Assembly (NCBI GenBank): GCA_003427395.1
Contig: BFEA01000117.1
Coordinates: 1,440,343-1,472,150, forward strand
DNA from: Chara braunii
Taxonomy: Eukaryota > Streptophyta > Charophyceae > Charales > Characeae
Length of the DNA stretch: 31,808 bases
Direction: 5' to 3'
Position 1 is the stretch's first letter; the number at the start of each line of letters is the position of its first letter. Positions 1 through 11,967 of this stretch are shown here, in pieces. The notes under the pieces are model-generated. The model was not told the DNA's origin and searched no databases. It was given only the letters and a program-made list of their open reading frames with translations. A program made the position numbers and the translations under genes.

Positions 1-49
<49 letters not shown>
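1..49. repeat. (GA)n microsatellite at window edge
   Basis: Uninterrupted GA dinucleotide run touching the left edge of the window, so its true length is unknown. Confidence 0.98.
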
Positions 50-51
<2 letters not shown>

Positions 52-924
52 CAGGTTGTTTTTGGACCTCGGTATTTTCCGCTTTCAGAGATTGTCTCGT
101 TTCTTTCGGTGGCATTGGGAAGTAGACCCTTTAGAAGTGTGCAATACAAGTGACGCCAACAGTGGCTGCTTTAAACTTTTTTGGTCTTCTTTGTCGTTCG
201 TTTGTGATTATGATTATTGTTGTTGTTGCTTATGGTCGTGTGGAGCCGAGCTACTTCGGACGCTTATCCATCACATGCATGAATGTTCCTCGTACCCGGC
301 ACTCGCATCGGCCGACAGATCAAACAGTGTTGTGGCTGTAGTGCTGGGTTCAAATTCCACCTGTGAGGCCCAAAGCAGTGACAATTTGGGGTTGCCCATC
401 AACTACTCAGTCCAGTAGCAGTAGGTGTTTGCCTCTCTGTTTTCCTTTTTTTTTTTCCCCTCTCTGTTTTCCTTTCTTTTTTTCCCTCTCTGTTTTCCTT
501 TTTTATGTTTCCTCTCTGTTTTCCTTTCTTTCTGCTGGTAATGGAACGACTGCCGTAATGGTGGTGAAAGCTACTTCTTTTTTTTTCTCTTTTTTTTCTT
601 TTTTTTGGATTTCTAATTTTCTAAGCATTTCTCCCAAGACAACTACAGGCACTCTGTTGGGAACTTACCTCTATGAAGGACTTCCAGAAGATTCTTCTTC
701 GTCGTCTGAGTCCTATTCGTGTCCATGCACTCAGCTCCTTGCAGACTTGCCCAGCTATGCGTCCTCCACCCTGATCCCCCGCCTGCCCGCCGCGTTGCTA
801 TTGTTGTGATTGCTTTTTTCTGCAATTACGTTGTAGCCGAGATTATCATCGGGATTACCACCTTGAGCCCTCCTCGGTCATCCGATCAACGGGCAGTCCC
901 TTTAACTGACTGACTCTCCGTGTG
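50..924. other. Non-coding stretch with pyrimidine-rich repeats
   Basis: No recognisable gene. Between about 430 and 535 there is a degenerate repeat of the form CCTCTCTGTTTTCCTTT, about four copies, separated by T-runs; a second T-rich block lies at 575-610. Open frames crossing it are short and low-complexity. A GGGTTCAAATTCC motif near 347 resembles a tRNA B-box, but no partner A-box sits at a convincing distance. Confidence 0.6.
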
Positions 925-985
925 GCGCGAGCAGGCCTTGAACCCATGACCTTTCTGGTGCTTTAGCACTGCCACCTTCACAGAG
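925..985 (-). repeat. tRNA-like (possible SINE head) sequence
   Basis: Read on the minus strand, a GTGGCAGTGCTAAAG stretch (961-975) resembles a pol III A-box. A GGGTTCAAGGCC-type stretch (933-945) lies at tRNA-like spacing and resembles a B-box. I could not fold a full cloverleaf, so a tRNA-derived SINE head or tRNA relic is more likely than a functional tRNA. A chance match cannot be excluded. Confidence 0.3.
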
Positions 986-1168
986 TATCTCTGTTTGCCT
1001 GTTGGTCTGTCTGTCGGTCTGGGCATGTGTGTGTCCAACCATCTGCTTTGTCTGAAAACTCTGTTGATGCTGAATTATGCCTCTCCCAATCTTTCCCTTT
1101 CAAATCTCTCTACATCTCTGCCTAGCTGCCTCCTGTCGATATGCCTGCCAGGCTGTCTGCCTATCTGT

Positions 1169-1237
1169 CTGTTTGTTTGTTTGTCTGTTTGTTTGTTTGT
1201 TTGTTTGTTTGTTTGTTTGTTTGTTTGTTTGTTTGTT
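1169..1237. repeat. (TTTG)n microsatellite
   Basis: About 17 near-perfect TTTG units with one CTG interruption near 1184. The CTGTCTGCCTATCTGTCTG sequence just upstream looks like older degenerate repeat. All three plus-strand open frames here are Cys/Leu/Phe/Val repeats caused by the microsatellite, not genes. Confidence 0.95.
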
Positions 1238-1619
1238 TTCCATTCAAACAGGTTACATGCATTATTAACTCTTCTTTTTTCTTTTTCCGAACGAAAAGAT
1301 TTGGACTGTTTCTCAATGTGTGCATGCCATCCTTTTTGCAGCAGCCATGCTAATTAACATGTCACGAAGATGTGTGTGTTTGAGGGAATAGAACTCCCGT
1401 GATCGAATCGCGGCATGTCCCATCGGCCATTATGCTTGAAAGCGACACTCAGCAAAGAGCCCGCACCCAGGCATGCCCAAGAAAGGAACACAAACATTGT
1501 CATGCAGAAGGCATATCAAGCAGGCACGAGACATCAAGGCTGAATGGCATAACAATGAAGACATGGCAGCGAGGGGAAGAACTTAGAAAGAAAGTGAACC
1601 AACAGACATGAAAAAAAAA
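1238..1619. other. Unannotated A/G-rich stretch
   Basis: No gene recognised. The strand becomes purine-rich after about 1430 and leads into the dispersed repeat that follows. A GATCGAATCGCGG motif near 1401 is only weakly B-box-like. Confidence 0.5.
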
Positions 1620-2200
1620 GGGGGAGGGGAGAGACTGGAGAGCACGGCAGAGGTGGTTGGGTAGGCAAACAGCATAAGGCAGCGACAGACCAGGCAGACA
1701 AAGGATAATGGCGCAAAGGGCATATGGTAATAGGGCAATGGATGCCAGACTGCAGCATGGGACATAGGCTGGAGGGTATAGTTGGGGGGGGGGGGGGGGG
1801 GGGGCGCTGGTGGGCAAGTCGGCGAACAGAAAAAAGCACCAAGCCAAACAGTCGCAAGGCAAACCAAAGGAAACAAGAAAAACATTAAAAAAAAAGTCCC
1901 AGAATTAAGTAAAGAGTCTAAAGACTGAAAAAAACTGAAACTGATGATGAAAGATTGTTTGATCACAGTTGCACCGACTCGTCAGGAGGATGAACCCTTG
2001 ACAATCTGCGGAATTCCCGTATTAATGGTTTTGGTTCATGAACCCTTTGACCCTCGTTGAAGGCAGACTCTCCACAAGCGGAACACAGCAGCAAGTGATG
2101 ACTCAGCGAAGCACCAGGCCACGCTGGCGGAGCAACCGAACTGCACAACGCCAAGGACTAACTGCATGGATGACACGGTAAGTGGACGAGCAGCACAGCA
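1620..2200. repeat. Dispersed repeat family R1, copy A
   Basis: This segment is a diverged direct copy of 6350-6790. Shared landmarks, in the same order, are an ATAGGCTGGA motif, a G-rich run, an A-rich stretch, GTTGCACC-ACTC, GGAGG-TGAACCCT, CATGAACCCTTTGACCCT and a GC-rich tail ending near ACTGCATGGA. A shorter relative of the GTCGGAGTT-CACCGACT end is at 23690-23760. Minus-strand open frames in both copies share a short similar C-terminus, but they are Cys/Leu-rich and match no family known to me. A transposable element of unknown class is likely. Confidence 0.7.
1784..1804. repeat. Poly-G run of 21
   Basis: 21 consecutive G inside repeat copy A; length is likely unreliable in short-read assembly. 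Confidence 0.95.
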
Positions 2201-3189
2201 ACAGTGCAGCGAAGCAGCCACGGTACACGTATGGGCCGCAGTACATGGCACACAAGCAAAGAACGTGGAAGGCAAGGCATACGGATGGGCCCCATGGCAG
2301 CAACACAGTGAAACGCAAGGCAACACCAACACCAACAGCGACACCTCACAGTGAACATAACACCTGCAAACAACGACATGCGAAGCAAGCACGAAGGGCA
2401 GCAAGGCAGTGGTTGATCCCAGACAAGGCAGTCTACGCATCCAACACAGAGTGAAGCGGCTCGTCGCCTACTCACATCACGAGTGAGCCCCACAGACTGT
2501 TGGTTCCCACCACCCACTGAGCCAGGGAGTCACTCTGACGGACGCCTGTCATCAGACTCGTCACCCCTAAACCAGATGCACCTCAGAGATCACGAACAGA
2601 ACCCCCCCCCCCCTTCCCCCCAACCCTAAGAGTCCTGCAAGAAAGCGGCACACCACGTAAGCCACTGACCACCAACTGTTTTGCACTTCTTGACGTGCTC
2701 GCCTGGACACACAAAAAGTACTTGGAAAATTTTCAGAAAGAGGAAATACATCCGAAAAATGATTGTGTGTTTGTTTGTGTTAATGAAATGAACGAATAAA
2801 CTCCAGCGATCAAACTTCACACCAGAAGACCTTTTTTCAAAACTGCTCATTTCAAGGCTACAAGTGACGAAACATTAGTCTGGGACTAACTGGGATCCCG
2901 ACGTATGAACAGACCACAGACCATATTGACACATCCTTTTTTTTCTTTTTCTTTTTTTGACCTTATTGACACATCCTGGCAGGAGCTCAGATTGATGGTT
3001 GTGAGAGAAAGGGTGAGTCGAGAGGACAGGCAAACAAACGACAGAGGCGAAGGACAACAGGCAATAAGACTCTTTTTTCTTTTTTCTTGAGACTAATTAG
3101 GCATCTATTGAAGTAAAGATTGCAGAACAATTTATTTTTTGGAACAGAGACTTCTTGTAGTTTTTCAACTTGAAGACAATTAGGGATCT
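2201..3189. other. Non-coding stretch, no gene seen
   Basis: CA/GCA-rich sequence continues to about 2450, followed by a C-run (2602-2613) and A/T-rich DNA with T-tracts near 2938-2958 and 3071-3087. Open frames are short, without recognisable domains. It may include the rest of the R1 element. Confidence 0.5.
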
Positions 3190-4790
3190 CATCAGCCTGC
3201 CGACACCAAGACTCCCTGCCTGTCACCCCAAACAGACTGTCCCCCTGCCCACTGCCTGCCTCCACCGAAGGTCAACCCCCCAATCAACCCCAGCCCCAGA
3301 GTAGCGCAACCCACAATTACTGCCCTTACCCTCTCAGATGCAGCACTTCCCTCCAATATGCTGTTGCCGCAGCCGCCCGCAGGATAAGGCTCTCTCCTCT
3401 CCCAATGATACCAGTAGTCCCAAACCAACCATCCACTCAAGAGCCTGTTCTTCATGTCCTTTGGAGTCGCCCTCTACCCCTCCCGCGAAATCCCAATACC
3501 TCTGCCTTCATCTGCCCCCGCCGGGCCGGATCTTTGCCCCAGAAGATCAGTCCCAGGCCCAGAAGAAAGCGAACTCACGTGTCCGCCCCCTCTCCCTCAA
3601 GAAACCACATCTCCCTCCTTATGCAGTCCTCGCAGAGAGGGGCTCCCTCCATCCTGAAGAGAATGCTCCAAATACAGCCCCATAGCCCAGACTCTTGTCG
3701 CACCGTCGATGAAGAATTGCCCGTATTATTGAAATGGAAAAAGGGCAGAGCCGATAAAATCCTCACCTGTTTAGATCATTTTTGAAAAACCTGAGAGAAA
3801 ACTGAAGCCAAGATCTTACAGTCAACTATGCCACTTAAAGTGACCGCCAGGCGAAACACGACGGCTTTTTCGGTTGTTGATGCTTCCTTGTCAGGCTTCT
3901 CTGCTAGCGCCCCCTTCTACTCTGCTTCCCCTCGCAACGAGCCGACCTCCTCCACCACATAGTTCGCCAGAGGGAGGATAGAAGAAGGGTAAACTAGCAG
4001 ACTGCCATTACACTAAACCACCCCTCCACTACCACAGATTCCTATGATGGAGCTTGCACCCCTTGTCCCCTATCTGCCTCCGCTAGGGTAAGAAGGCGAC
4101 CAACACTTCAACCCCGGCCCCAGAGTAGAACAAACCTCAAATCTGCCCCAACCCCTCCAGAGCTGCCACCTCCCACCTTGTGGCGCTCCTGTAGGATAAG
4201 GCTCCCCAAACCCCCCCAAGGACCACTAGCTCTTATCACAAATTCCTAATAGTTCCCCCTCGCCTCTCTGCCTCGAGCGACAAGCCGACCTCCTCCACCA
4301 CATAGTTCACTCGAGGAAGAACAGACTAAGGGCTGCCTCCTAGGAATGCATTGTGTCACCCAATCAGCCCTCCTGCTTCCCCCGGATTGTAGACAATCAA
4401 AAAATAAGGACATCGAAAGGTATGTGAACATTTTTTTAAGGCAAAAACAGAGCGTCCAACGGTCTCCGAACAGAGCTTTCCCCAACCCACTTACCCTGTC
4501 CCACACTGCCACCGCCAAGGATAAATCACCCCGGCCTGGAACAGACCGCNCCCCCCCCCCCCATCCACGAAAGCAGCCAGTTCCCACCTAAAGGATGCCT
4601 TCGCCCACCCCTTGTCCCTATCTGCCCCCGCTGGGGTTAGAAGGTGACCAACTGTTCAACCCCAGCCCCAGACTAGGACAAACCTCATAATCTGCTTCAC
4701 CCCCTCCAGAGCAGCCACCTCCCACCTTGTGGTGCCTCTGTAGAGTAAGGTTCCCCAAAATCCACCCCTACCCATCACCTGATACTTAAC
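3190..4790. repeat. C-rich degenerate tandem repeat block
   Basis: Three diverged copies of a segment with CAACCCC-GCCCCAGA-TAG followed by CTCC-GA-C-GC and GGATAAGGCT-type sequence start near 3283, 4108 and 4657. A second shared segment, CTCCTCCACCACATAGTTC, occurs at about 3949 and 4287. A third, CTTGTCCC-TATCTGCC, is at about 4065 and 4608. The spacing is unequal, suggesting an old array with insertions and deletions. Frames on both strands are Pro- or Gly-rich, change from copy to copy and carry no domain I recognise, so I treat the block as non-coding. It contains an ambiguous base (N) at 4550 before a C-run. Confidence 0.65.
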
Positions 4791-5018
4791 AGATCATGCA
4801 GACCGTTGGCTCTGTAGCCCTATCACAACTAAATCATTCCAGAAGATTCGACCCGTCTGAAGACCTATTATTTGAAACAACGAAAAATTAAGTGTGAAAA
4901 CCCTGGGAATAAACTCTAGGGTGCACAGGAAAATAAACTTTTGAGCAACGGGATCCGGCAATCATTTTGCAAAAGACAGCAACCAGTAATAGAACTTGTG
5001 AGGAATTAATAGAGGTAA

Positions 5019-5352
5019 AAAGAACTCCTGGATGTTAATTCCCTAAAAAGGAAAAAGTGAGAAGAGAGGGGATAAAAAATCCCATATGAACAAAAGGGGA
5101 GAGAATCCTGCATATCTGCTTACTTGCTAGATAGCAACTAGTAATAGAATTTGTGAGGAGTTAATAGAGAACTCATAGATGATAACGCCCGGCAGGAACG
5201 GACCGGGTGAAGATAAAAGGAAAGCAAGTTCCCATGGGTAAAAGGAACTCGTGGATGTTAGTTCCCTAAAATGGAAAAGTGCGAAGAGGGGGGGTAAAAA
5301 TCCCATATAAGCAAAAGGGGAGAAAATCCCGCATATGTGTTTACTTGCTAAA
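5019..5352. repeat. Two ~115-bp direct repeats
   Basis: Copy 1 (about 5019-5135) and copy 2 (about 5239-5352) share GAACTC-TGGATGTTA-TTCCC, then a GTGAGAAGAG-GGGG-TAAAAA stretch, CCCATAT, and GCATAT-TG-TTACTTGCTA. A flanking motif, GTAATAGAA-TTGTGAGGA-TTAATAGAG, occurs before copy 1 (about 4987) and again at about 5148, so the full unit is about 160-220 bp. No coding potential is evident. Confidence 0.8.
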
Positions 5353-5359
5353 TCGATGA

Positions 5360-5860
5360 CAGCCCAGGAATGAGTGTAATTGATGATGATTCTTGTAAAG
5401 ATGATGATGGTGAGTATGATAGTAATAATGTTGATGGTGCCTCAAATAGTGGTGATGATAAGCAGACCAGTAATACTATAATACTGATGATATCGTAATG
5501 TTGAAGGTGTTGATGACTAAGCTCACACTAAGGCTATTGTAAGAATTATAACGATTTTATGACTAATTACAAGGATGATGCTGAGGATGGTAATGGCGAG
5601 CTTTTTGCGATTCTGTGAGATGACCACTGATCAAATGATGGTAGTAAGGAAGATGATGGAATTTGGGATACTAATCAAACAATTTCCTAATGATAAAGTA
5701 CATCACCTGCTTGAGAATGACTAACCAGTATGCAGATGACGCACCTCGCCGTGATGATTCCTTCGAGTCGTGCCCAGATAATGATGAAGCGGTGATGACG
5801 AACCTCTTCCTGATGCTGATGAAATAGAACACTGATGATGACAGGTAGCTACTACACTCG
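5360..5860. repeat. GAT-rich degenerate trinucleotide stretch
   Basis: Dense but imperfect GATGAT/GATGGT motifs with frequent stops in all frames. It reads as a decayed GAT microsatellite rather than an Asp/Met-rich coding sequence. Confidence 0.75.
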
Positions 5861-6349
5861 CACTTCGGGTTACCTAGGGCTTACTCCGCTGAACTCCACA
5901 GGCGTCCACAGAGTCGACACCTCACAGGCTCTATGCCATGGGCAAAAACGCAGCGGCAATGGAGTAAAAACGTGGAACTCCCACTAAGCCTCCGGGAGTT
6001 AGCCTAACCTCCCCATCAACCTGTGATACGGTATAGACGAGCACCTTTGCTCCCCGCGCGTGCGCAAAACGCCTGGTCCATCGAAGAACATCGTCATACT
6101 CCACCATCACACGAGCAACCGATTAAGCAGCAGCCATATGCTCGACGCCCAGCCCAACCCCACCAGCGCCTCTGTCATGCCATCGCCATGCACTACTTCG
6201 TCCATGTGAAAGCGCCACAGCGAAACCGGTTCGCGCCAGGTGCACTTCCGCTTCGCCGCTTCACTCCACCGCCATGGTTGGTACCGGGGCGCAGCGCTTC
6301 CGGTAGCGTTGCGCCCCGCGGCAAACGGGACATTGTCCGACAGTCTTCT
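5861..6349. other. GC-richer stretch, no gene recognised
   Basis: The local base composition is richer in GC than its neighbours, and open frames of about 110-120 codons exist on both strands. None shows a domain, signal sequence or repeat I recognise, and overlapping frames on both strands argue against a real gene. Confidence 0.45.
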
Positions 6350-6790
6350 CTCCAGGCAATAAGACACTGACAACAAGCGGCAGCAAGAGATATAGGCTGG
6401 AAGGCAGTGGGGAGGCGGGTGGGGAGACAAACAGGACAAGGTAACAAAGAGAAAACCAGCACGACAAAACAAACATCAAAGACAACAATCAGCTGACCCA
6501 AAAAAAATACAAGCACCAAAACAAACAAAGACTTGAAAAAATATAAAAAAGTGATGATGCTAGATTGTCTCGTCGGAGTTGCACCAACTCATAAGGAGGC
6601 TGAACCCTCGACAATCCGTGGTATCCCCATATTGATGCTTTGGGTCATGAACCCTTTGACCCTACTTGAAAGCAGACTGCCAGCAGACGACATTGCAAGC
6701 GGAGCATAGCAGCAGGCAATGACTCGGCGAAGCACAAGGCAACACTGCCGGGGCAACCCAGCATCATAGCGTCAAAGCCAACTGCATGGA
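6350..6790. repeat. Dispersed repeat family R1, copy B
   Basis: Diverged direct copy of 1620-2200. Matching blocks include ATAGGCTGGAAGG, the A-rich centre, GGAGTTGCACCAACTC, GGAGGCTGAACCCT, CATGAACCCTTTGACCCT and the tail ending in CAACTGCATGGA. The A-rich centre differs in length between copies and has lost the G-run of copy A. Confidence 0.7.
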
Positions 6791-6933
6791 ACGGCAGCGC
6801 GAGCAGACTGGCAGCAAAGCAACCGCACAGTGAAGCACACAGCAGCGATGCAGCAGCAGCAAAACTGCATGTCAGAAAAACAAAATGCACAGGAAGACCA
6901 TTGGTGAGTAGCGGAGTGAGGCCCAAAGAGATT

Positions 6934-7015
6934 CTGAGGGAGTACTTACACTAGGACTTCTTAACTTGTTTCTTTAGCGGGCATACTTGAGGTCCGACCG
7001 TAAATGCGCCCTGAG
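6934..7015. mobile_element. MITE-like element, family M2, short copy
   Basis: The left end reads CTGAGGGAGTACTTACACTA. The right end, read on the other strand, begins CTCAGGGCGCATTTACGGTC; roughly 17 of the first 24 positions agree. The same end sequence and an internal (G)CCGTAAATG motif recur at 22452, 24632 and 29375. It has no coding capacity, as expected for a non-autonomous DNA element. No clear target-site duplication was seen. Confidence 0.5.
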
Positions 7016-7224
7016 AGTTGTTTTCGGATTTCGCCCAGCAATTGATCTCCGACATGTTTGTCAAGAGTTGTTGGGTGCACCATTGAGACACATGGAGTTG
7101 GCCCTTATTCTGTTCTCTGTATTTTTCTTGGGGGGAGAGTAATTTGTAGATGGAGCCTCTCCCCAGGTGCTAGGGTCGTCTGCCTTAAACAGCAACGCTA
7201 GCACTGGAGGGGGTTGTTTTTCTT

Positions 7225-7247
7225 AAAAAAAAAAAAAAAAAAAAAAA
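7225..7247. repeat. Poly-A run
   Basis: About 23 consecutive A. No recognisable retrocopy upstream of it. Confidence 0.9.
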
Positions 7248-7254
7248 TTGTAGC

Positions 7255-7740
7255 TGCTAGTGCACGTAGCATCGCCCACCTACCCCACACTGTACCGGCA
7301 GCCTACATAATGCCATCCAGTCCACATGCCATGACCTGCCCCTCGGGTTATCACCCTACGCACGTAGTATCATGTGGCCCGCATATGAACATTAGTATAA
7401 TACTAGGAAAAATAGTCCAAATCTGGAATTGGGTTTTTCTTATAGTGAAAATGCCATAAAACATGAACTAACATCCATAACACGAAGATCAGAATCACCA
7501 TCAAGAAAAAAAAGACCGCATGGTACTACCTGCCCCAAAGTGCCACCAAGGCCACATAATACCACCCTGCCGACATACTCCCACCCAGTCGACATAGTTT
7601 GACCTGCCCCACATGTACTGCCCAACCTACATCCTGCAAAGAACTGCCAAGTCCACATGGCATGACGCGGGCTGGGCGACGCCCTCCACATAGTACGACC
7701 CAACCCGCATACTATCGCTGAGGGCAACGGCGTTGGAATA
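7255..7740. repeat. Degenerate CCACATAGTA-type minisatellite
   Basis: Irregularly repeated motifs of about 22-25 bp resembling CCACATAGTACGACC recur along this stretch, for example near 7316, 7366, 7551, 7596, 7654 and 7687. Divergence is high and the period is not constant. Confidence 0.5.
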
Positions 7741-7798
7741 TAATATACGAGCTGACCAGCCCTGTGTAGTTTGGAATTGTAGGCTTTTCCTTGTGAAG

Positions 7799-8226
7799 CT
7801 ATGCTCTCCATTCCATTTCAAGAGAACTGGATGATAGCAAGAACCGGACCCATTGCAAAGGGACGAATACCAAAACACATAGACTAGTTTCACGTAATCT
7901 TTACAAACCCACAGAAAGACCCTACCACCCGCACGGCAGGGTCAAAGACCCCGCAAATCCTCCAACCCGTACGGCAGGGTCAACGACCCCGCAAACCCTC
8001 CCACCTCCTCGCAATTTAGGGCAGACTGCAACCCCAATCTGCATAAACTCCCTAAGAGACCCCACCGCCCACCATGGTAGGGTCTCTGCAGAGATACGCT
8101 CACTCATCCTTCTCGTCACTTTGCAAGGCTCAATTAACAAACGGAAAAAAAAAAAAAAGGCCTATCACCACGAAACCACGAACAAGTGTTAAACTGACTC
8201 GCCTAGAACGGCAAGAAAACTGAACC
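7799..8226 (+). repeat. Dispersed repeat family R2, copy A
   Basis: Matches 14835-15221 in inverted orientation over most of its length. Landmarks are ATGCTCTCCATTCCATTTCA, TGGATGATAGCAA, AAGGGACGA, GGCAGGGTC, CCACCATGGTAGGGTCTCT, CACTTTGCAAGGCTCAA and TCGCCTAGAACGGCAAG. A ~37-bp piece around the GGCAGGGTC motif is duplicated here (7922-7995) but single in the other copy. Boundaries are abrupt on both sides, as for a transposed element, but no terminal repeats or protein remnant identify its class. Confidence 0.75.
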
Positions 8227-8828
8227 CCAAACTTAAAGACAAAAGCGAAGTATCTCGCCTAAAACGACAAAAGCGTACCCAAACCTGAATTACCTTCCCA
8301 CTCAAAATGTCAACCAAAATTCCTCCGGCAATTTGATAGAAAACCAAACAACAAAACAAGGAAAAGTATGAATGTGTCAAAGCCCAACAGTCCAACAAAT
8401 GGACACGACAAAGGCAACGACTCTGCAACAGAGTAAGACGATCCAAACTAACAAAATAGTTACAGCTTTTTTTCTTTTTTCTTTTCTTTTTTTGAAGGCC
8501 TGATTAGGTCTGCTAAGGGGGGTGATAAGAGCAGCCCTCCCTAATAGGCCTGCTGGTGGCCGCTCTATCTATTGGTGGGGAGCATCACCTGCTGGAAATC
8601 GGGTCTAGCGTCCCATGAATACATGAATACATGAGCATATGCGGCGAGCATCGTTGATGATTGTGATGTCTGAGAGAAAGTGACTTTGTTTCTCATGGAC
8701 TTCTCTAGCACCTGGGAATGTGAACGCACCAAGAACCATCTTTTTTTCCGGACCCATCCAGCACCTCTTCACCTTTCTTGTGGCGCCAGTCTGCATGACA
8801 AAGTTAGTGTTGTGTTTCCTGGGATATG
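8227..8828. other. Non-coding stretch
   Basis: Starts with a further TCGCCTA-AACG-CAA motif (about 8252), then a T-rich tract (8466-8494). Around 8590-8620 a GGAAATCGGGTCTAGCGTCCC motif resembles GGAAACCGGGTCCAGTGTCCC at about 15948. No gene recognised. Confidence 0.5.
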
Positions 8829-9215
8829 GGGGTTGGATGGATGTTGCTATCCTGTTTGGTGCTTATATAATCTCCTTTCTTGGAGTAAGCCCTTAAACCC
8901 CTAAACCCTTTGCCCTCCCCTCAGCATCTGATACCCTTGCAGAATCCCTTCCATTATGAGGGGTGGATTGATGCTGCTATCCTGTTTGCTGATTATATAA
9001 TCTCCTTTCTTGGAGTAAGCCCTTAAACCCCTAAACCCTTTCGGCCTTTGCCCTCCCCTCAGCATCTGAGACCCTTGCAGAATCCCTTCCATTATGGGGG
9101 GTGGATTGATGCTGCTATCTTGTTTGCTGCTTATATTCTTGGAGTAAGCCCTTAAACCCCTAAACCCTTTGCCCTCCCCTCAACATCTGATACCCTTGCA
9201 GAATCCCTTCCATTT
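8829..9215. repeat. ~130-bp minisatellite with telomere-like motifs
   Basis: Three units with 129-130-bp spacing; the TTGGAGTAAGCCC landmark falls at 8880, 9010 and 9139. Each contains GGATTGATGCTGCTATC, a TTGGAGTAAGCCC junction and CCCTTAAACCCCTAAACCCT. The last motif resembles degenerate Arabidopsis-type telomere repeat, (CCCTAAA)n. Unit two has a 7-bp insertion near 9040 and unit three lacks part of the ATATAATCTCC segment. Confidence 0.9.
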
Positions 9216-9917
9216 TTCCATCTCGATTTCATCAATCTCTCTCGTACCATTCCATTCCTACCAGGCAGGGGGGGGGGGGGGGGGGGGGAAGTCGGGAAAT
9301 TCTTTGCTAGGTTTCATCGGGATAGTTGTGTCGATCTTTGTCCGCTCATAAAAAAGTAGCTGGTAGTCCCTTACTAATTCCGTTCTCCCTTGGCGCTCCC
9401 CTGTTTCCTTTTGTTCCCCTTTCCATTCCACTTTCCCTATCCTCCCCCCGTTTCCCCCCCCAAGCCAGCTTGAGCTAAATTCCAGGATATTTTGTTTGAT
9501 ATCTTTTCATGTGTGTAGGTAGTGAATCTGTGCCTTGACCCCTGTGACGCCCAAACCTCACGCCCGGCGCGACTTCCTGATCGGAGTGGGAGTGGGCCTG
9601 GAAGTGCGAAAAAGGGGGTGTCCCAAGGATTTTAGGAAAGTAGGGGTGAAGTCCCAGGTCGGAACTGGGATCTCATGTGCCAAGTTTCAGGGATATGAGT
9701 GCAAGGGGGTAGGTGAGCGACGGGGTCCTGTTTTAGGCTTCGGGGAGCGGGGCGATCACCTCCGTTGGTCCCGCCGTCTGGGGCGGATCCGGATCCTGTG
9801 TACCGCAGGAACGCTATGGCTATCTCATTGGTTCAGTACGTGTCGCCGACGAGTGTCGCAGTCGGACGCGGCCGGTCTCAGCCGAAGGCTGTGCTCCCGT
9901 TGTTCGGCTTCCGAGTG
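9216..9917. other. Non-coding stretch with G-run
   Basis: Contains a 21-base G-run (9268-9288), a C/T-rich segment to about 9470, then G-rich DNA. The plus-strand frame 9535-9948 (about 137 codons) has no recognisable domain and has comparably open frames opposite it. I do not call a gene. Confidence 0.5.
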
Positions 9918-10021
9918 GGTTCGCCGGATGAAGCTCAATGCTCGATAGGCATGGTCTTGCAGGCACTGCGGGTTCGCCGGATGAAGCCCGATGCTTGATA
10001 GGTGTGGTCTTGCAGGCACTC
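9918..10021. repeat. 52-bp tandem duplication
   Basis: Two copies of a 52-bp unit beginning GGGTTCGCCGGATGAAG and containing GATAGG-(A/T)GGTCTTGCAGGCACT. The copies differ at a few positions. The surrounding GC-rich sequence is open in several frames without recognisable products. Confidence 0.9.

Positions 10022-11967
<1,946 letters not shown>

Noticed and set aside
1500-1966. Three overlapping minus-strand open frames of 107-127 codons
   Set aside because: They share the same DNA in different frames, are Pro/Leu/Cys-rich because of the G-run, and lie inside dispersed repeat R1.
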